Assembly: GCA_019779905.1 (NCBI GenBank)
Contig: JABAKE010000005.1
Span: 124,001-188,000 of the forward strand
Source of the DNA: Modestobacter lapidis
GTDB taxonomy: Bacteria; Actinomycetota; Actinomycetes; Mycobacteriales; Geodermatophilaceae
Direction: 5' to 3'
DNA length: 64,000 nucleotides
The translations under genes and the position numbers were made by a program. Positions 17,004 to 25,987 of this stretch are shown here, in pieces. The notes below the pieces were generated by a model, which did no database searches, was not told the origin of the DNA, and saw only the letters and a list, made by a program, of their open reading frames with translations. Each line of letters starts with the position of its first letter. The stretch's first letter is position 1.

Positions 17004-17020
17004 CGTCACGGTGACGAATC
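17004..17020. repeat. Palindromic repeat CGTCACGGTGACGAATC (copy 2)
   Basis: Second copy of the 17-bp unit at 16606-16622, same orientation, 63 bases upstream of the lipoprotein ATG and 39 bases from the dif-like site. Confidence 0.65.
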
Positions 17021-17058
17021 CACGGTGTTGTCGGGGGCTCCGGACGGTCGCTCTACCG

Positions 17059-17086
17059 TCCGCCGATAATCGACATTATGTCAAGT
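17059..17086 (+). other. dif: Chromosome dimer resolution site dif (XerC/XerD site)
   Basis: The 28 bases divide as TCCGCCGATAA (XerC arm, 11), TCGACA (central region, 6) and TTATGTCAAGT (XerD arm, 11). This matches the architecture of E. coli dif, whose XerD arm is TTATGTTAAAT and XerC arm GGTGCGCATAA. The inner ATAA/TTAT dyad and the AT-richness contrast with the surroundings. It is intergenic and touches the stop codon of the transporter gene at 17086. If real, it marks the replication terminus. Confidence 0.85.
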
Positions 17087-18000
17087 CAGCCGGCGATCGG
17101 CGGGATCGCTCCGTGCACCGGCACGTGCTCGATCTCCGCGCGCTTCAGCTCGCTGGCCGCGCTCCGTCTGGCCAGCACCAGCACCCCGACCGTCAAGCCG
17201 AGGACGCCGACCACCTGGCCGGTGTGCATCAGGAACCCGGGCGCCAGCTGCTCGCCGTACACCGGGCCGGCCAGCCCGACGGCGACCAGCGGCTCCAGCA
17301 CGGCCATCACCGGCAGCGCCTCGATGAGCGCGCCGGACTGGTAGGCCCACTGGGCGAAGACGATCGACGTGGCCCCGGCGGCGAGCAGCACGTACGTCGT
17401 CCAGGAGGTGAGCCACTCCCCTGCCGGCCGGGTGACGACGTCCTTCACCAGCAGGCCGGTGATGCCGAACCCCAGGCCCGAGGCAACGGCCAGCGCCAGC
17501 GCGCGATGGGCGGCGTCGGGCCGGCGGGCCCACAGCGCCGCGGCCGTGGCTACGACCACCAGGCCGGCGAGGCAGGCCAGCAGCGCGGCGGGGCGGGCCT
17601 CGGCACGGCCGTGCCGGGGCGCGGCGGAGACCACGAACAGCGCCAGGGCGGCCACCACTGCGCCGGCGGCCAGCCACTGCCGCCGGTCGGGCAGCGGCCG
17701 GCCGGGGTGCCGGCGGTCCACCAGCGCGCCCAGTGCCAGGGAGATGACCAGCCCGCCGGAGAGCAACGGCTGGACGATGACGACCGCGCCGTGCCGCAGC
17801 GCCGCGGCGTGCAGCATGAAACCGGTGAGCGCCGCGGCCTGCCCGGCCAGCCAGCCGCGATGGCTGACCAGGGCGCGGATCAGCCGGAACACCTTCCCCG
17901 TGCCGATGTCCGCGGACGCCGACGTGGCGGCGCGGTGCTGGACGACCGTGGAGACGGCGAACATGCAGGCCGACAGCAACGCCAGGACGACGGCCGTCAC
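17086..18000 (-). CDS. DMT-superfamily (EamA-like) membrane protein
   Basis: A 304-aa protein with about nine or ten hydrophobic segments in two similar halves. It opens TAVVLALLSACMFAVSTVVQHRA and has internal GAVVIVQPLLSGGLVISLALGA, as in actinobacterial DMT-family transporters. The second half contains SIVFAQWAYQSGALIEALPVMAVLEPLVAV, the usual EamA-type repeat (positions about 215-245). The substrate is unknown. GTG 18000 is the first start consistent with a membrane segment. Its stop codon abuts dif. Confidence 0.75.
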   Translation of the reverse strand: MTAVVLALLSACMFAVSTVVQHRAATSASADIGTGKVFRLIRALVSHRGWLAGQAAALTGFMLHAAALRHGAVVIVQPLLSGGLVISLALGALVDRRHPGRPLPDRRQWLAAGAVVAALALFVVSAAPRHGRAEARPAALLACLAGLVVVATAAALWARRPDAAHRALALAVASGLGFGITGLLVKDVVTRPAGEWLTSWTTYVLLAAGATSIVFAQWAYQSGALIEALPVMAVLEPLVAVGLAGPVYGEQLAPGFLMHTGQVVGVLGLTVGVLVLARRSAASELKRAEIEHVPVHGAIPPIAG

Positions 18001-18283
18001 CGGCGGCCCGCCCGGGGCACCCCGGGGAGGGCGCCGTGGCGCTGCGGCGGCGGGCTCGTCACCGAGTGATACCAACACATCTCGCGGCTGGACACCCGTC
18101 GGGGCCGGCGCGGCGTGCCGGTGCCGAAGCCGGGCCTGCCGGGTTTGCCGCGCCCCCGACCGTTGGTAGGGAGAGGACGTGCTGACGCCGCTGCACGCGT
18201 GCACGTCGGCCGGCCTGGCGCGTGCTCCGGACCCCGGGCAGTCGCTGGACCGCACCACGACCGCACCGATGCAGGAGGAAGAC

Positions 18284-19336
18284 GTGAAGGCGCTGACCGT
18301 GATTCCCGGGCAGAGCGGCTCCCTCGCCGTGACCGACGTCCCCGAGCCGACACCCGCCGCCGACGAACTGCTGGTGGACGGGCTGGCCGTGGGCATCTGC
18401 GGCACCGACCACGAGATCGCCGCCGGGGAGTACGGCTGGGCGCCGCCCGGCCGGGACCGGCTGGTGCTGGGCCACGAGTCACTCGGCCGGGTCCGCGAGG
18501 CACCGCCCGGCTCGGCCTTCCAGGCCGGTGACCTGGTCGTCGGCGTGGTCCGCCGGCCGGACCCGGAGCCCTGCGGGGCGTGCGCGCACGGCCACTTCGA
18601 CATGTGCCGCAACGGCCGGTACACCGAGCGGGGCATCAAGGAACTCGACGGCTTCGCCAGCGAGCGCTGGTGCGTCCAGGCCGACTACGCCGTCCCGCTG
18701 GACCGCGGGCTGGCCGACGTGGGCATGCTGCTGGAACCGACGAGCGTCGTCGCGAAGGCCTGGGACGAGATCGAGAGCATCGGTAACCGCTCCTGGTTCG
18801 CCCCCGAGCGCGTGCTGGTCACCGGCGCCGGGCCGATCGGGCTGCTGGCCGCGATGCTGGGCCGGCAGCGGGGGCTGGAGGTCCACGTGCTGGACCAGGT
18901 GACCACCGGACCCAAACCCGAACTGGTCGACGCGCTGGGCGCCACCTACCACTCCGACGGCTTCGACGCAGCGGTCGAGGGCGGGCATCCCGACGTCATC
19001 ATCGAGGCGACCGGCGTCCCCTCGCTGGTGCTGGAGGCGATGGCGCGCACCGCCCCCTACGGCATCGTCTGCCTGACCGGCGTGTCCGCTGCCGGGCGCA
19101 CCCGGGAGCTGGACGCCAGCGGGCTGAACCGCTCGATGGTCCTGGAGAACGACGTGGTGTTCGGGTCGGTGAACGCGAACCTGCACCACTACGCGCTGGC
19201 GGCCACCGCCCTGGCGGATGCCGATGGTGACTGGCTGCGATCGCTGGTCACCCGCCGCGTCGGGCTCGAGTCGTTCGCGGAGGCGTTCGAGTTCGCGGAC
19301 GACGACGTCAAGGTCGTGCTCGCCTTCGGCGGGTGA
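18284..19336 (+). CDS. Zinc-dependent glucose 1-dehydrogenase (MDR family)
   Basis: A 350-aa medium-chain dehydrogenase that probably oxidises glucose to gluconolactone. It has the catalytic-zinc block GICGTDHEI (Cys around residue 39) and GHESLG, structural-zinc-like cysteines CGACAHGHFDMC (about 94-105), and a Rossmann motif VTGAGPIGLLAA (about 182-193). The family resembles archaeal glucose dehydrogenase in the LLEPTSVVAKAWDEI segment. GTG 18284 follows AGGAGG at 8 bases; ATG 18269 is an in-frame alternative. A GH15 enzyme gene follows after 50 bases, so glucose release and oxidation are probably linked. Confidence 0.8.
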   Translation: MKALTVIPGQSGSLAVTDVPEPTPAADELLVDGLAVGICGTDHEIAAGEYGWAPPGRDRLVLGHESLGRVREAPPGSAFQAGDLVVGVVRRPDPEPCGACAHGHFDMCRNGRYTERGIKELDGFASERWCVQADYAVPLDRGLADVGMLLEPTSVVAKAWDEIESIGNRSWFAPERVLVTGAGPIGLLAAMLGRQRGLEVHVLDQVTTGPKPELVDALGATYHSDGFDAAVEGGHPDVIIEATGVPSLVLEAMARTAPYGIVCLTGVSAAGRTRELDASGLNRSMVLENDVVFGSVNANLHHYALAATALADADGDWLRSLVTRRVGLESFAEAFEFADDDVKVVLAFGG

Positions 19337-19386
19337 GCCCCCGCCGTCCACCAGCACACCATCCACGACCACGAGAGGGAGCCACC

Positions 19387-21177
19387 ATGGCCAGCAGGAT
19401 CGAGGACTACGGGCTGATCGGGGACCTCCAGACCGCCGCATTGGTCGGCCGGAACGGCTCCATCGACTGGCTGTGCCTGCCGTCGTTCGACTCCCCGGCG
19501 TGCTTCGCCGCCCTGGTCGGCAACGACGGCAACGGCCGGTGGCAGCTCGCGCCGGCCAGTGGGGGCAGCTGCACCCGGCGCCGCTATCGGGGCGATTCGC
19601 TGGTCCTGGAGACGGAGTGGGAGACCCCGGACGGCACCGTGCGGGTGATCGACTTCATGCCGCCGCGCGGCGAGGCGCCCGACGTCGTCCGGATCGTGGA
19701 GGGGGTCTCCGGCCGGGTCCCGATGCGCATGGACCTGGTGCTGCGATTCGACTACGGACACCTGGTGCCCTGGGTGCGTCACGTGGACGGGGACCTGGTG
19801 GCGGTGGCTGGGCCGGACGCGGTCTCGCTGAGCACCCCGGTGCAGCTGCAGGGCCGCGACCGGACGACGCAGGCGGAGTTCGAGGTGGCCGCCGGCGAGC
19901 GGGTTCCCTTCGTGCTCACCCACAGCGCCTCGCACCTGCCCCTGCCGACACCGGTCGAGGCCAAGCGGGCTCTCGGGGACACCGAGTCCTTCTGGGCGGA
20001 GTGGATCAGCCAGTGCAGCTACGACGGCGAGTGGGCGCCTGCGGTCCGCCGGTCGCTGATCACCCTCAAGGCGCTGACCTACCGGCCCACCGGCGGCATC
20101 GTCGCCGCCGCCACCACCTCGCTTCCGGAGGAGCTGGGCGGCAGCCGCAACTGGGACTACCGCTACTGCTGGCTGCGTGATGCGGCGTTCACCCTCCAGG
20201 CGTTGCTGGGCACGGGCTACCTCGCCGAGGCGCGCGCCTGGCGGGAATGGCTGCTGCGGGCTGTCGCCGGCGATCCGGCCGAGCTGCGGATCATGTACGC
20301 CCTCGACGGGTCCCGGCGGATCCCCGAGTACGAGCTGCCCTGGCTGAGCGGCTACGAGGGCTCCGCCCCCGTCCGGGTCGGCAACGGCGCCGCCGGGCAG
20401 TTCCAGCTCGACGTCTGGGGAGAGCTGCTCGACGGTCTGCACCTGGCCCGGGAGTCCGGGCTGTCCCCGATGGAGGACGCCTGGGATGTGCAGAAGGAGC
20501 TGCTGAACTTCCTCGAGGACGTCTGGGACACCCCGGACAGCAGCCTGTGGGAGGTTCGCGGCGAGCCACGGCACTTCGTGCACTCCAAGGTGCTGGCCTG
20601 GGCGGGCGTCAACGGCGCGATCGAGGCGGTGGAGAAGCACGGCCTGGACGGCCCGGTGGACCGCTGGCGCACGCTGCGCCAGCAGATCCACGACGACGTC
20701 TGCGCCAAGGGGTACGACGCCGAGCGGCGGACCTTCACCCAGTTCTACGGCTCCACCGGCCTGGACGCGGCACTGCTGCTGATCCCCCAGGTGGGCTTCC
20801 TCCCCTGGGACGACGAGCGCGTCGTGGGCACCGTCGAGGCGGTCCAGCGCGAGCTCACCGAGGACGGCTTCCTGCTGCGCTACAAGGTCGACGCCGACGG
20901 GCGGGTCGACGGCCTGCCCGGCGAGGAGGCGCCGTTCCTGCTGTGCAGCTTCTGGCTCGCCGACGCCCTCAACGGGATCGGCCGGACGGCGGAGGCGCGG
21001 GAGCTCTTCGAGCGGCTGCTCGGGCTGACCAACGACCTGGGCCTGATGAGCGAGGAGTACGACCCGCGCACCGGCCGGCACCTGGGCAACACCCCGCAGG
21101 CGTTCAGCCACGTCGGCCTGGTCAACACCGCGCGGCACCTCGGCGGAGCGCACCGGGTACCCGGCGAGCACGGCTGA
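19387..21177 (+). CDS. Glycoside hydrolase family 15 protein (glucoamylase or trehalase type)
   Basis: A 596-aa GH15 enzyme without a signal peptide. It opens IEDYGLIGDLQTAALVGRNGSIDWLCLP, typical of actinobacterial GH15 (residues 5-32). Residues 240-280 include NWDYRYCWLRDAAFTL; the region around 310-330 (ELPWLSGYEGSAPVRVGN) should hold the general acid, and EEAPFLLCSFWL (about 520-531) the base. Members act on trehalose or on alpha-1,4-glucans; which one cannot be told here. A gene for glucose dehydrogenase lies just upstream. A 32-bp palindrome follows at 21198. Confidence 0.85.
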   Translation: MASRIEDYGLIGDLQTAALVGRNGSIDWLCLPSFDSPACFAALVGNDGNGRWQLAPASGGSCTRRRYRGDSLVLETEWETPDGTVRVIDFMPPRGEAPDVVRIVEGVSGRVPMRMDLVLRFDYGHLVPWVRHVDGDLVAVAGPDAVSLSTPVQLQGRDRTTQAEFEVAAGERVPFVLTHSASHLPLPTPVEAKRALGDTESFWAEWISQCSYDGEWAPAVRRSLITLKALTYRPTGGIVAAATTSLPEELGGSRNWDYRYCWLRDAAFTLQALLGTGYLAEARAWREWLLRAVAGDPAELRIMYALDGSRRIPEYELPWLSGYEGSAPVRVGNGAAGQFQLDVWGELLDGLHLARESGLSPMEDAWDVQKELLNFLEDVWDTPDSSLWEVRGEPRHFVHSKVLAWAGVNGAIEAVEKHGLDGPVDRWRTLRQQIHDDVCAKGYDAERRTFTQFYGSTGLDAALLLIPQVGFLPWDDERVVGTVEAVQRELTEDGFLLRYKVDADGRVDGLPGEEAPFLLCSFWLADALNGIGRTAEARELFERLLGLTNDLGLMSEEYDPRTGRHLGNTPQAFSHVGLVNTARHLGGAHRVPGEHG

Positions 21178-21197
21178 CCTGCCGGGCGCCCGCCCTC

Positions 21198-21229
21198 GTC
21201 CTCCCGGCCGGCGCCGGCCGGGAGGACGG
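21198..21229. terminator. 32-bp perfect palindrome between convergent genes
   Basis: The left arm CGTCCTCCCGGCCGGC is followed directly by its exact reverse complement. It sits in the 62-base gap between the GH15 gene and the convergent ABC permease gene, so it can act as a bidirectional terminator. Confidence 0.8.
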
Positions 21230-21239
21230 GGGCTGCGGA

Positions 21240-22034
21240 TCAGGCGATCTCGGCGCGCTGGATCCGCAGCCAGCCGACCACCAGCGGCAGCAGCAGCCAC
21301 AGCGCCACGGAGGTGCCGACCTGCGCCCAGCCCTGGCCGTCGAGCTGCCCCTCGTACATCGGGATCGTGGTCATGGACAGGTCCAGCCAGTTCTGTACCC
21401 AGTCCAGTGCACCGACGGTGCTGACCAGGATGGTGAACACCGTCGGCAGCAGGAAGTACAGGACGATGGCCAGCGGCGAGCTGAGCAGCAGCATGCCGAA
21501 CGCGACGCCGACGAGCACGTAGACGATCTGGACGAGCAGCACCTGGGCCAGCTGGGCGCCGCTGAGCTCCCAGCCGGCCTCCAGGTCGGTGACCACCGGT
21601 GTGAGCGCGGTGGCCAGGGCCGAGACTGCGGCTGCGGCCAGGACGCCCAGGACCGCCAGCACGGTCGCTGCCAGCACCTTGGCCGTGAGCACCTGCGACC
21701 TCCGGGGCACCAGCGCGAAGGTGGTCATGGCCGTGCGCTGCGACCACTCGCTGGTGACCAGCAGGATGCCCAGGACGGGCAGCAGGAGGCCCACCGGGAA
21801 CTGGCTCGCGGTGAAGAAGTAGGCGAAGCTGCCATCCACCCCGTCATCGAAGAACAACTGCAGCCCGACGACGAGCAGCGCCGCCGCGGCGATCGCCACC
21901 AGTAGCCAGCGTCCGGCACGGGTGTCGGCGGACTTCCGCAGCTCGACCCGGACCAGTTGCAGCAGCGAGGGGGCGCTGGGCGACTGCTGGAAGCGTGACC
22001 TGTCGTCGGCCGGTGTCAGGACGGTGCTGCTCAT
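21240..22034 (-). CDS. ABC-2 type transporter permease
   Basis: A 264-aa membrane subunit with six hydrophobic segments, the first at 44-62. ELRKSADTRAGRW before that segment and LLVTSEWSQRTAMTTFALVPRR (about 92-113) after the second are typical of ABC-2 exporter permeases. Its start overlaps the stop of the ATPase gene (ATGA). With the neighbouring divergent two-component genes it resembles self-regulated exporters for peptides or antibiotics. No specific substrate is indicated. Confidence 0.85.
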   Translation of the reverse strand: MSSTVLTPADDRSRFQQSPSAPSLLQLVRVELRKSADTRAGRWLLVAIAAAALLVVGLQLFFDDGVDGSFAYFFTASQFPVGLLLPVLGILLVTSEWSQRTAMTTFALVPRRSQVLTAKVLAATVLAVLGVLAAAAVSALATALTPVVTDLEAGWELSGAQLAQVLLVQIVYVLVGVAFGMLLLSSPLAIVLYFLLPTVFTILVSTVGALDWVQNWLDLSMTTIPMYEGQLDGQGWAQVGTSVALWLLLPLVVGWLRIQRAEIA

Positions 22035-22966
22035 GCCCGGGCCTCCTGGACCTGGTGGGCGGCCGGAGCGGTGCCGGCCGGCGGGGTGTCGGTGGACCCG
22101 GTCAGGGACCGGAAGAGCTCCTCGAGGCCGCCGCCGTCGGCCGGGCGCAGTTCCACGAGGACCACGGCGGCCGCCGCGGCCACCCGGCCCACGGCCTCCG
22201 GCTCGGCATCCGCGATCAGCGCGCCGCTCCGGCCGGCGGTCGCGGGGATCCCCGCCGCGGCGAGTGCCTGCTCCAGTGCAGTGGGGTCGGCCGCGCGGAC
22301 CACCGTGCCGCGGGTGGTGAGCAGCTCGGCCTTGCTGCCCTGCGCCACGATCCGCCCGCCGGCGATGACGACGAGCTGATCGGCGACCGCCTCGACCTCG
22401 TGCAGCAGGTGCGAGGAGAGCAGCACGGTGCCGCCGCGGTCGGCAAAGCCGCGCAACAGTCCGCGCATCCAGAAGATGCCCTCCGGGTCCAAGCCGTTGG
22501 CCGGCTCGTCCAGCACGAGCACCTGCGGGTCGCCCAGCAGGGCGGTGGCCAGGCCGAGGCGCTGCCGCATGCCGAGCGAGTACTTCCCCACCCGCTTGCC
22601 GGCCGGGCTGCCCGCCAGGCCGACCAGCTCGAGCACCTCGTCCACCCGGCTCCGCCCGACTCCCAGGACCATCGCCGACAGGACGAGGGACTCCCGCCCG
22701 GTGCGGCCGGCGTGCTGGGCGCCGGCGTCCAGCAGCACACCGACGTGCCGCCCGGCGTTGGGCAGGTCCCGGTAGGCCCGCCCGGCGACGGTCGCCGCCC
22801 CGCTGGTCGGGGTGGCCAGGCCGCAGAGCGAGCGGAGGGTGGTGGACTTGCCGGCGCCGTTGGGCCCGAGGAAACCGGTGACCGTCCCGGGGGCGCATTC
22901 GAAGGACACGTCGGAGACGGCGAGCTGCGTGCCGTACCGCTTGGTGAGGTGCTCGATCGCGATCAT
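22031..22966 (-). CDS. ABC transporter ATP-binding protein
   Basis: A 311-aa ATPase partner of the ABC-2 permease. Walker A is GPNGAGKST (about 34-42), the signature is YSLGMRQRLG (about 131-140), Walker B is VLVLDEPANGLDP (about 152-164), and the H-loop is SSHLLHEVE. The C-terminal 90 residues are an Ala-rich regulatory tail. The gene is coupled to the permease by a four-base overlap and divergent from the histidine kinase gene (138 bases between). Confidence 0.9.
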   Translation of the reverse strand: MIAIEHLTKRYGTQLAVSDVSFECAPGTVTGFLGPNGAGKSTTLRSLCGLATPTSGAATVAGRAYRDLPNAGRHVGVLLDAGAQHAGRTGRESLVLSAMVLGVGRSRVDEVLELVGLAGSPAGKRVGKYSLGMRQRLGLATALLGDPQVLVLDEPANGLDPEGIFWMRGLLRGFADRGGTVLLSSHLLHEVEAVADQLVVIAGGRIVAQGSKAELLTTRGTVVRAADPTALEQALAAAGIPATAGRSGALIADAEPEAVGRVAAAAAVVLVELRPADGGGLEELFRSLTGSTDTPPAGTAPAAHQVQEARA

Positions 22967-23104
22967 GGGGAGAGCCTGGCGGGGCGGCCGGTCACCCGCA
23001 TCGGCCGGCGGGCTCGATCTCGTGGCCGAAGGTCTTCCTCCGGAGGTGGCAGGGGTAGACCTCGGTCGCTACCGGGGGTCGGTCCTCCCTCGTAGCCTGC
23101 TGGT

Positions 23105-24421
23105 GTGCCTTCAGCCACCCGACCGCGGACGGGCACCCCCGGCGTCGAGCACCCCTCGCTGGTGCCCGCCCAGCTGCTCGCCGATCTCGACCTGGACACC
23201 GACCTGGGCACCGGCCTGGACACCAGCGGGGAACCGTCGGGAGCCGGCCCGCCGCGGCGCCGGGTCCGCCGGTCGGTGCGCGACTGGGCCGTCGACGTCG
23301 GCGCGTTCCTGGCCTCGCTGCTGTGCGGCCTGGTCTTCGTGGGCATAGCGCTGTCCGAGCCCTCCCCTCCCTCTGACCCGCTCGTCGCGCTGGACGTCGT
23401 CGCCGGGACGCTCGCCTGCCTGGCGCTGTGGCTGCGGCGCCGCTGGCCGGTCGGGGTGGCGCTCGCCGTCGCCGTGGCGGGCAGCTTCTCCGACATGGCC
23501 GGCCTCGCCGTGCTCATCACCCTGTTCACCGTGGCCGTGCACCGGCGCTGGCCGACGGTGGTCGTGGTCGCCGCGGCCAACTTGGTCAGCCTGACCGGCT
23601 ACGTGCTGGTGCGGCCGGTCTCGGGCGTCGACCAGCTGGTGTTCGCCGCCCTGGGCACCGCGCTCACCGCGGCCGTCGTCGCCTGGGGCATGTTCGTGCG
23701 GGCCCGGCGCCAGCTGGTGCGGTCGCTCCAGGAGCGGGCGCTGCGCGCCGAGGCCGAGCAGCTGTTGCGCGTCGACCAGGCCCGCCAGCTCGAGCGCACC
23801 CGGATCGCCCGGGAGATGCATGACGTGCTGGCCCACCGCATCTCGCTGCTGAGCATGCACGCCGGCGCCCTGGAGTTCCGCCCGGACGCGCCTCCCGACG
23901 AGGTCGCCCACGCGGCCGGGGTGATCCGGGCCAGTGCCCGGCAGGCACTGGAGGATCTTCGCGAGGTCATCGGCGTGCTGCGCGACTCCCCCGACGGTGC
24001 CGCCGGCATCCGGCCACAGCCCGCGCTGCGCGACCTGCCCGCGCTGGTCGAGGAGGTGCGGGGCGCCGGGGTGCGGGTCCGCGCGGAGTACCGGGTGGCC
24101 GACCTCGACGCTGCGCCGGCCGTCGCCGGGCGCACCGCCTACCGCGTCGTCCAGGAGGGGCTGACCAACGTGCGCAAGCACGCCCCGGGGGCGATCTCGA
24201 CCGTCACCGTCTCCGGCGGGCCCGACGACGGGCTCACCGTCGAGGTGGGCAACCCGCCGCCGGTCGGCGCCCGGGTGCACGCCCCGCTGCCCAGCGGCGG
24301 TACCGGGCTGATCGGGCTGCGGGAGCGGGTCGGCCTGGCCGGTGGACGCCTCGAGCACGGCTGGAGTCCGGATGGCGACTTCCGGCTGAGCGCCTGGTTG
24401 CCCTGGCCGGCCGGCGCATGA
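23105..24421 (+). CDS. Sensor histidine kinase (NarL/HisKA_3 type)
   Basis: A 438-aa membrane sensor. Four to five hydrophobic segments (about 65-195) lack a large extracellular domain, as in intramembrane-sensing kinases. The dimerisation domain has REMHDVLAHRISLL with phospho-acceptor His239. The ATPase domain has the N box YRVVQEGLTNVRKHAP and a late GGTGLIGLRERV G box. It overlaps the response regulator gene by four bases and is divergent from an ABC-2 exporter, which it probably controls. The GTG start has a TAGCCT -10-like box close upstream and no ribosome site, so a leaderless mRNA is possible. Confidence 0.85.
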   Translation: MPSATRPRTGTPGVEHPSLVPAQLLADLDLDTDLGTGLDTSGEPSGAGPPRRRVRRSVRDWAVDVGAFLASLLCGLVFVGIALSEPSPPSDPLVALDVVAGTLACLALWLRRRWPVGVALAVAVAGSFSDMAGLAVLITLFTVAVHRRWPTVVVVAAANLVSLTGYVLVRPVSGVDQLVFAALGTALTAAVVAWGMFVRARRQLVRSLQERALRAEAEQLLRVDQARQLERTRIAREMHDVLAHRISLLSMHAGALEFRPDAPPDEVAHAAGVIRASARQALEDLREVIGVLRDSPDGAAGIRPQPALRDLPALVEEVRGAGVRVRAEYRVADLDAAPAVAGRTAYRVVQEGLTNVRKHAPGAISTVTVSGGPDDGLTVEVGNPPPVGARVHAPLPSGGTGLIGLRERVGLAGGRLEHGWSPDGDFRLSAWLPWPAGA

Positions 24422-25119
24422 CCGCTTCCCCGACGGCCCCCGCGGGCGCACCGGTGCGCGTCCTGGTGGTCGACGACGACCCGCTGGTGCGGGCGGCGCT
24501 GTCCATGGTCCTGGGCGGCGCCCCGGGCCTGCTGCTCGCCGGGGAGGCCACCGACGGCGACGAGGTGCCCGGGGCCGTCGAGCGCACCGCACCCGACGTC
24601 GTCCTGATGGACATCCGGATGACCCGGGTCGACGGGCTGACCGCCACCGAGCAGCTGCGCGGCCGCCCCGGCGGGCCGCAGGTCATCGTGCTGACCACCT
24701 TCGACGCTGACGCGTCGGTGCTGCGGGCGTTGCGCGCCGGCGCCAGCGGGTTCCTGCTCAAGGACACCCCGCCGGCCGACATCGTGGCGGCCGTGCGGCG
24801 GGTCGCCGATGGTGAGCCGATGCTGTCCCCCACCGTCACCCGGCAGCTGATGGCGCACGTGGCCCAGCTGGAGCCGGTGCCCGGCGACGCCGGCGCCGAC
24901 CGCCGGGCGCGGGCCCGGAGCAGGCTGGAGCAGCTGGGCGAACGCGAGCTGGAGGTCGCCCTGGCGGTGGGTCGGGGCCTGTCCAACGCCCAGGTCGGCG
25001 CGGAGCTGTACCTGAGCGTGGCCACCGTCAAGGCCTACGTCTCCCGGCTGCTCACCAAGCTGGAAGTGGACAACCGGGTCCAGGTGGCCCTGCTCACCCA
25101 CGACGCGGAGCTCGCCTGA
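24418..25119 (+). CDS. LuxR/NarL-family response regulator
   Basis: A 233-aa two-component regulator. The receiver domain opens VRVLVVDDDPLVR (about 13-25), has phospho-acceptor Asp65 in VLMDIRM and the conserved Lys in FLLKDT (about 117-122). The C-terminal helix-turn-helix (about 170-228) reads ERELEVALAVGRGLSNAQVG, then LYLSVATVKAYVSRLLTKL. It is coupled to the kinase gene by ATGA. Confidence 0.9.
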   Translation: MTASPTAPAGAPVRVLVVDDDPLVRAALSMVLGGAPGLLLAGEATDGDEVPGAVERTAPDVVLMDIRMTRVDGLTATEQLRGRPGGPQVIVLTTFDADASVLRALRAGASGFLLKDTPPADIVAAVRRVADGEPMLSPTVTRQLMAHVAQLEPVPGDAGADRRARARSRLEQLGERELEVALAVGRGLSNAQVGAELYLSVATVKAYVSRLLTKLEVDNRVQVALLTHDAELA

Positions 25120-25213
25120 CCGGGCCGGCCGTGGCCGTGGGGTTGACTGGGGCCGCGCCACGGCCGGCCATCCTGGCGGGCCCCCGCGCCGATGCCCCGA
25201 GGAGGAACCGACC

Positions 25214-25921
25214 GTGGAGTTCCTCGGCCGGTTCTGGGAGCGGGTCAGCGTGGTCGCTCCCCCGCTGCCGGCCCGGTGGCTGCTGGCCGGCGCGGTGCTC
25301 GCCGCCGTCCTGGTCCTCTCCCCCGTCGTCTGGCGGCGCACCCGGCACGCGGTGACCATCGCGCACGAGGGCGCTCACGGGCTGGCCGCGCTGGTCACCG
25401 GACGGCGACTGGCCGGGATCCGGCTGCACTCGGACACCTCCGGGCTCACCGTCTCCGCCGGCCGGCCGACCGGCGCCGGGATGGTGCTGACCAGCGCGGC
25501 CGGCTACACCGGGCCCGGGCTGTTCGGCCTCGGTGCCGCCGCGATGCTGGGGGCCGGGTACGCCGTCGGGCTGCTGTGGGCGCTGCTGGGCCTCCTGGCG
25601 CTGCTGCTGGTGCAGATCCGCAACTGGTACGGGTTGTGGTCGGTCCTGGTCACCGGCGCGCTGGTGTTCGCCGCCACCTGGTGGCTGCCCGCGCAGGGCC
25701 AGTCGGTCTTCGCCCACGGCGTCACCTGGTTCCTGCTCCTGGCCGCCCCGAAGACCGTGCTGGAGCTGCAGGCCAAGCGCCGTCGTCGCGGTGGCGCGCC
25801 GGACTCCGACGCCGACCAGCTGGCCCGGCTCACCGGGCTGCCGGGCCTGGTCTGGGTGGGCGTCTTCCTGCTCGTCGACGTCGCCGCCCTGGTCCAGGGC
25901 ACCCGCTGGCTGGTTCATTGA
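25214..25921 (+). CDS. M50 (site-2-protease-like) family membrane protein
   Basis: A 235-aa membrane protein with about five hydrophobic segments. The metal-binding HEGAH (His51, Glu52, His55) sits at the start of a segment as in M50 proteases, and a later N-W-Y-containing QIRNWYGLWSVL may supply the third ligand side. No PDZ domain is present. Such short forms occur widely in actinobacteria with unknown substrates. The GTG start has GAGGAGG upstream. It converges on the GH65 gene across a 3'-end hairpin. Confidence 0.75.
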   Translation: MEFLGRFWERVSVVAPPLPARWLLAGAVLAAVLVLSPVVWRRTRHAVTIAHEGAHGLAALVTGRRLAGIRLHSDTSGLTVSAGRPTGAGMVLTSAAGYTGPGLFGLGAAAMLGAGYAVGLLWALLGLLALLLVQIRNWYGLWSVLVTGALVFAATWWLPAQGQSVFAHGVTWFLLLAAPKTVLELQAKRRRRGGAPDSDADQLARLTGLPGLVWVGVFLLVDVAALVQGTRWLVH

Positions 25922-25924
25922 TCC

Positions 25925-25987
25925 AGGCCCCGCTGCAGGGGCCCGACCGCGAGCTCGCGAGCGGTTGGGGGGCAGCGGGGTCCTGCC
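25925..25987 (-). terminator. 3'-end hairpin of the GH65 gene, conserved-core family (copy T2)
   Basis: Immediately after the GH65 stop. In the RNA sense, an outer stem CCCCGCTGC/GCAGCGGGG, extended by AGG/CCT, encloses the conserved core CCCCAACCGCTCGCGAGCTC followed by GCGGTCGGGCCCCT. Core shared with the rbpA 3' end, outer stem different. Confidence 0.7.

Noticed and set aside
19189-21747. 852-codon minus-strand frame opposite the GH15 gene
   Set aside because: Shadow of a well-supported gene, with no ribosome site or family features.
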